NCBI GenBank assembly: GCA_947171615.1
Contig: CAMVYG010000140.1
Span: 1-5,864 of the forward strand
DNA: 5,864 nt
Reading direction: 5' to 3'
From: an uncultured Clostridia bacterium
Lineage (GTDB): Bacteria; Bacillota; Clostridia; Oscillospirales; Acutalibacteraceae
The notes under the pieces were generated by a model. That model saw only the letters and a list, made by a program, of their open reading frames with translations, did not search any database and was not told the origin of the DNA. How positions within the stretch are numbered: position 1 is the stretch's first letter; every line of letters starts with the position of its first letter. Position numbers and translations under genes: made by a program. This document shows, piece by piece, positions 4,349 through 5,864 of this stretch.

Positions 4349-5551
4349 ATGAAACAAAGCTTATGGAAACGCCTGGCAGCCGGAGCTTTAGCTCTCTGCC
4401 TTTTAACAGCGATTCCCGGAAACGCTATCGCCCGCACGCTTGATGAGGTGGAAGCGGAACAGAATCAGCTGGAAGAGGAAAAACAGGAGCTGGAAGAAAA
4501 GCTGGAAACTCTTCGAAACAACGAAGAGGAAAAGCGGGCTTACCAGGAAACACTGCAGCAGAAGATCGACGTGGTACAGAGCCAAATCGATTCCGCGCGG
4601 AAAGATATCGACGAATTAAACCTACATATTACGGAGCTGACCCTGAAGCTGGAGAAATCTCAGCAGGAAATGCAGGACACCATTGACCGGTTTAAGCAAC
4701 GGCTGGTTGCCCTGTATAAGGCCGGAAATGTGAGCACCCTGGAAATTCTGCTGGATTCCAGCAGCCTCAGCGATTTTGCCATGCGCAGTGAGCTGGTGAA
4801 AACCATGTCCGCTCACGATCAGAAGATGATGGACACCATTGAGGCCTACATGGAAAGCACCCAGGACGAGCGGGAAGAATGTGAGGCCAGCAAAAAGAAA
4901 GTGGCCGACCTGAAGAAGAAACTGGAAAGCCAGCAGGAAGAGCTGGACGGGCTGTATCAGGAAAACGCCGCCGCTCTTGCCGCTTTGCAGGAGGCGGAAA
5001 ACGCCACTCAGGATGCGCTGGATAAAAATACCGCGGAGCGGGAAGCCAACGATAAGGAAATGGAAGAGCTGATCGCCAAGCAAAAGGAATGGGAAGAACA
5101 GCAGGCAGCAGCCGGAGGCGGAGAGTACATGGGTTCCGACGTCAACTACCCCACCGGAGGCGGCGGAGTAGAGGGCTTTAACCCCATATGGCCCCTGCCG
5201 GGCGTCAGCTATGTATCCTGCTATTATGGCGGTTATGCAGGCCATCGGGGCATGGATATTGCCGGGCCTTACGGTACCCCGGTAGTAGCGGCGGAGTCCG
5301 GTACTGTGATCGCCGCCAATAACTATGATTCCTGGGGAGACTCCTGGGGATACTATGTGTTGATCTACCACAACGGCACCTTTACCACCCGGTACGCTCA
5401 TCTCAGCGGCCTGACGGTTTCCAATGGGCAGTATGTGGAAAAGGGAACCATCGTAGGCTATGAGGGCGCTACCGGCAATGTGACCGGCCCCCACCTGCAT
5501 TTCGAGGTATACCAGAACGGCAGCCGGGTAGATCCCATGAATTTCCTGTAA
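4349..5551 (+). CDS. Secreted coiled-coil M23 (LytM-type) peptidoglycan endopeptidase
   Basis: A 400-residue protein expected to cut peptide cross-links in peptidoglycan outside the membrane. A signal peptide covers about 1-29 (MKQSLWKRLAAGALALCLLTAIPGNAIA), probably cleaved after the second alanine of NAIA. Residues about 30-125 and 160-255 are long Glu/Lys/Gln-rich coiled coils, broken by a helical LEILLDSSSLSDFAMRSELV segment (131-150), the layout of EnvC/CwlO-like hydrolases. A Gly-rich linker (255-275) leads to the M23 domain (about 280-400), with zinc ligands H299 and D303 (HRGMD) and H384 (HLHFE), plus catalytic-type H351 (RYAHLS) and H382. All are kept, so an active enzyme is predicted, unlike EnvC itself. 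The ATG follows AAGGAGG by 11 nt. A perfect terminator follows the stop by 11 nt. It could take part in cell separation, elongation or sporulation; sequence alone does not decide. An SWGDSWG duplication at 328-334 sits in a loop. Confidence 0.93.
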   Translation: MKQSLWKRLAAGALALCLLTAIPGNAIARTLDEVEAEQNQLEEEKQELEEKLETLRNNEEEKRAYQETLQQKIDVVQSQIDSARKDIDELNLHITELTLKLEKSQQEMQDTIDRFKQRLVALYKAGNVSTLEILLDSSSLSDFAMRSELVKTMSAHDQKMMDTIEAYMESTQDEREECEASKKKVADLKKKLESQQEELDGLYQENAAALAALQEAENATQDALDKNTAEREANDKEMEELIAKQKEWEEQQAAAGGGEYMGSDVNYPTGGGGVEGFNPIWPLPGVSYVSCYYGGYAGHRGMDIAGPYGTPVVAAESGTVIAANNYDSWGDSWGYYVLIYHNGTFTTRYAHLSGLTVSNGQYVEKGTIVGYEGATGNVTGPHLHFEVYQNGSRVDPMNFL

Positions 5552-5562
5552 AAGATGATGAC

Positions 5563-5597
5563 AGCAGACGGCTCAGATTGATCCGTCTGCTTTTTTT
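5563..5597 (+). terminator. Rho-independent terminator of the M23 peptidase gene
   Basis: AGCAGACGG (5563-5571) pairs perfectly with CCGTCTGCT (5583-5591) around an 11-nt loop, followed by a run of seven T (5591-5597). It begins 11 nt after the stop codon and isolates the peptidase gene from the following acetyltransferase. Confidence 0.93.
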
Positions 5598-5598
5598 G

Positions 5599-5618
5599 CC
5601 ATCGGTTGACAAAGGGAA
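5599..5618 (+). repeat. 20-bp dispersed repeat, right copy
   Basis: CCATCGGTTGACAAAGGGAA, identical to the minus strand of 159-178. It starts one base after the T tract of the peptidase terminator and 47 bp before the acetyltransferase start. It contains a consensus TTGACA (5606-5611) that could serve as a -35 box for that gene. However, the best -10 at 16 bp (TAATTT, 5628-5633) is poor, and the left copy has no -10 at all, so the repeat is unlikely to be simply a promoter. Confidence 0.75.
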
Positions 5619-5664
5619 CCGTCTTCTTAATTTTTCCGAAGTATCTGTAATGGAGGTAGTTACT

Positions 5665-5864
5665 ATGGAGTATTTCATTCGCGAGGCTCAAGTAGAGGAC
5701 GCTGCCGCTTTTGCCGATTTGAACCGAAGAGAGATGGGTTACGATTTTCCCGTAGAAAAAACGGAAGCTCAACTGAAAAAGCTGTTATCCGATGAAAGAA
5801 ACAAAATTCTGGCAGCCGTAAGCGGCGAAGAAATTTTGGGATATGTTCAATTATCAGATTACGA
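5665..5864 (+). CDS. GNAT family N-acetyltransferase, 5' part only
   Basis: The first 66 codons of a gene that runs off the right edge. The product begins MEYFIREAQVEDAAAFADL and continues NRREMGYDFPVEKTEAQLKK, then a segment with KILAAVSGEEILGYVQLSDY. This matches the N-terminal strand, helix and strands 2-3 of GNAT acetyltransferases, which transfer acetyl from acetyl-CoA to an amine. The acetyl-CoA-binding motif A (Q/RxxGxG/A) would lie beyond the edge, so activity and substrate cannot be judged. GGAGG (5652-5656) lies 8 nt before the chosen ATG; an in-frame ATG at 5650 would place that site inside the coding region and is rejected. The gene lies behind the peptidase terminator, so it should have its own promoter, possibly using the TTGACA of the adjacent repeat. 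Confidence 0.8.
   Translation, partial: MEYFIREAQVEDAAAFADLNRREMGYDFPVEKTEAQLKKLLSDERNKILAAVSGEEILGYVQLSDY

Noticed and set aside
4622..5500. 292-codon frame on the minus strand
   Set aside because: It is antisense to the M23 peptidase; its hydrophobic translation is the expected complement of a Glu/Gln/Lys-rich coiled coil.
5458..5772. 104-codon minus-strand frame over the right-hand repeat and acetyltransferase
   Set aside because: It crosses the terminator, repeat and sense coding sequence on the opposite strand, with no start signals.

Overview
The window looks like a chromosomal piece of a spore-forming, low-to-mid GC Clostridia member, most likely of the Oscillospiraceae/Ruminococcaceae type. 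Reasons: a complete spoIIP (a sporulation-only gene), strong AAGGAGG-type ribosome binding sites, a Clostridia-style citrate synthase, and intergenic DNA full of short inverted repeats. The family-level placement is inference.

Layout, left to right. Positions 1-305 have no confident gene: a low-confidence open frame runs off the left edge on the minus strand (1-208), next to a strong 14-bp hairpin (214-248) that probably ends the citrate synthase transcript. Citrate synthase follows on the minus strand (306-1652). A 186-bp divergent region holds its extended -10 promoter, a leader hairpin with a T tract, and an 18-bp 7-4-7 palindrome with the architecture of a Rex (redox repressor) operator. 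On the plus strand come spoIIP (1839-2930), a small one-pass membrane protein (3088-3357) and, from its own near-consensus promoter, a two-pass membrane protein with a very basic tail (3405-3764, GTG start). A 584-bp non-coding stretch (3765-4348) contains direct repeats and at least five stem-loops. It precedes a secreted coiled-coil M23 (LytM) peptidase (4349-5551), which ends in a textbook terminator. The 5' part of a GNAT acetyltransferase (5665-) runs off the right edge.

How the genes fit together: SpoIIP (peptidoglycan hydrolase of engulfment) and the M23 endopeptidase both act on cell wall outside the membrane, and the two small membrane proteins sit between them, so the centre reads as a cell-envelope/sporulation neighbourhood. 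Citrate synthase feeds the oxidative citrate-to-glutamate branch and shares only the divergent control region with spoIIP. No clearly new system (defence island, CRISPR, mobile element with genes) is visible. The items most worth a second look are the Rex-like palindrome, the citrate synthase leader hairpin, a 20-bp perfect repeat present in inverted orientation near both ends, the structured 584-bp gap, and the two unassigned membrane proteins.
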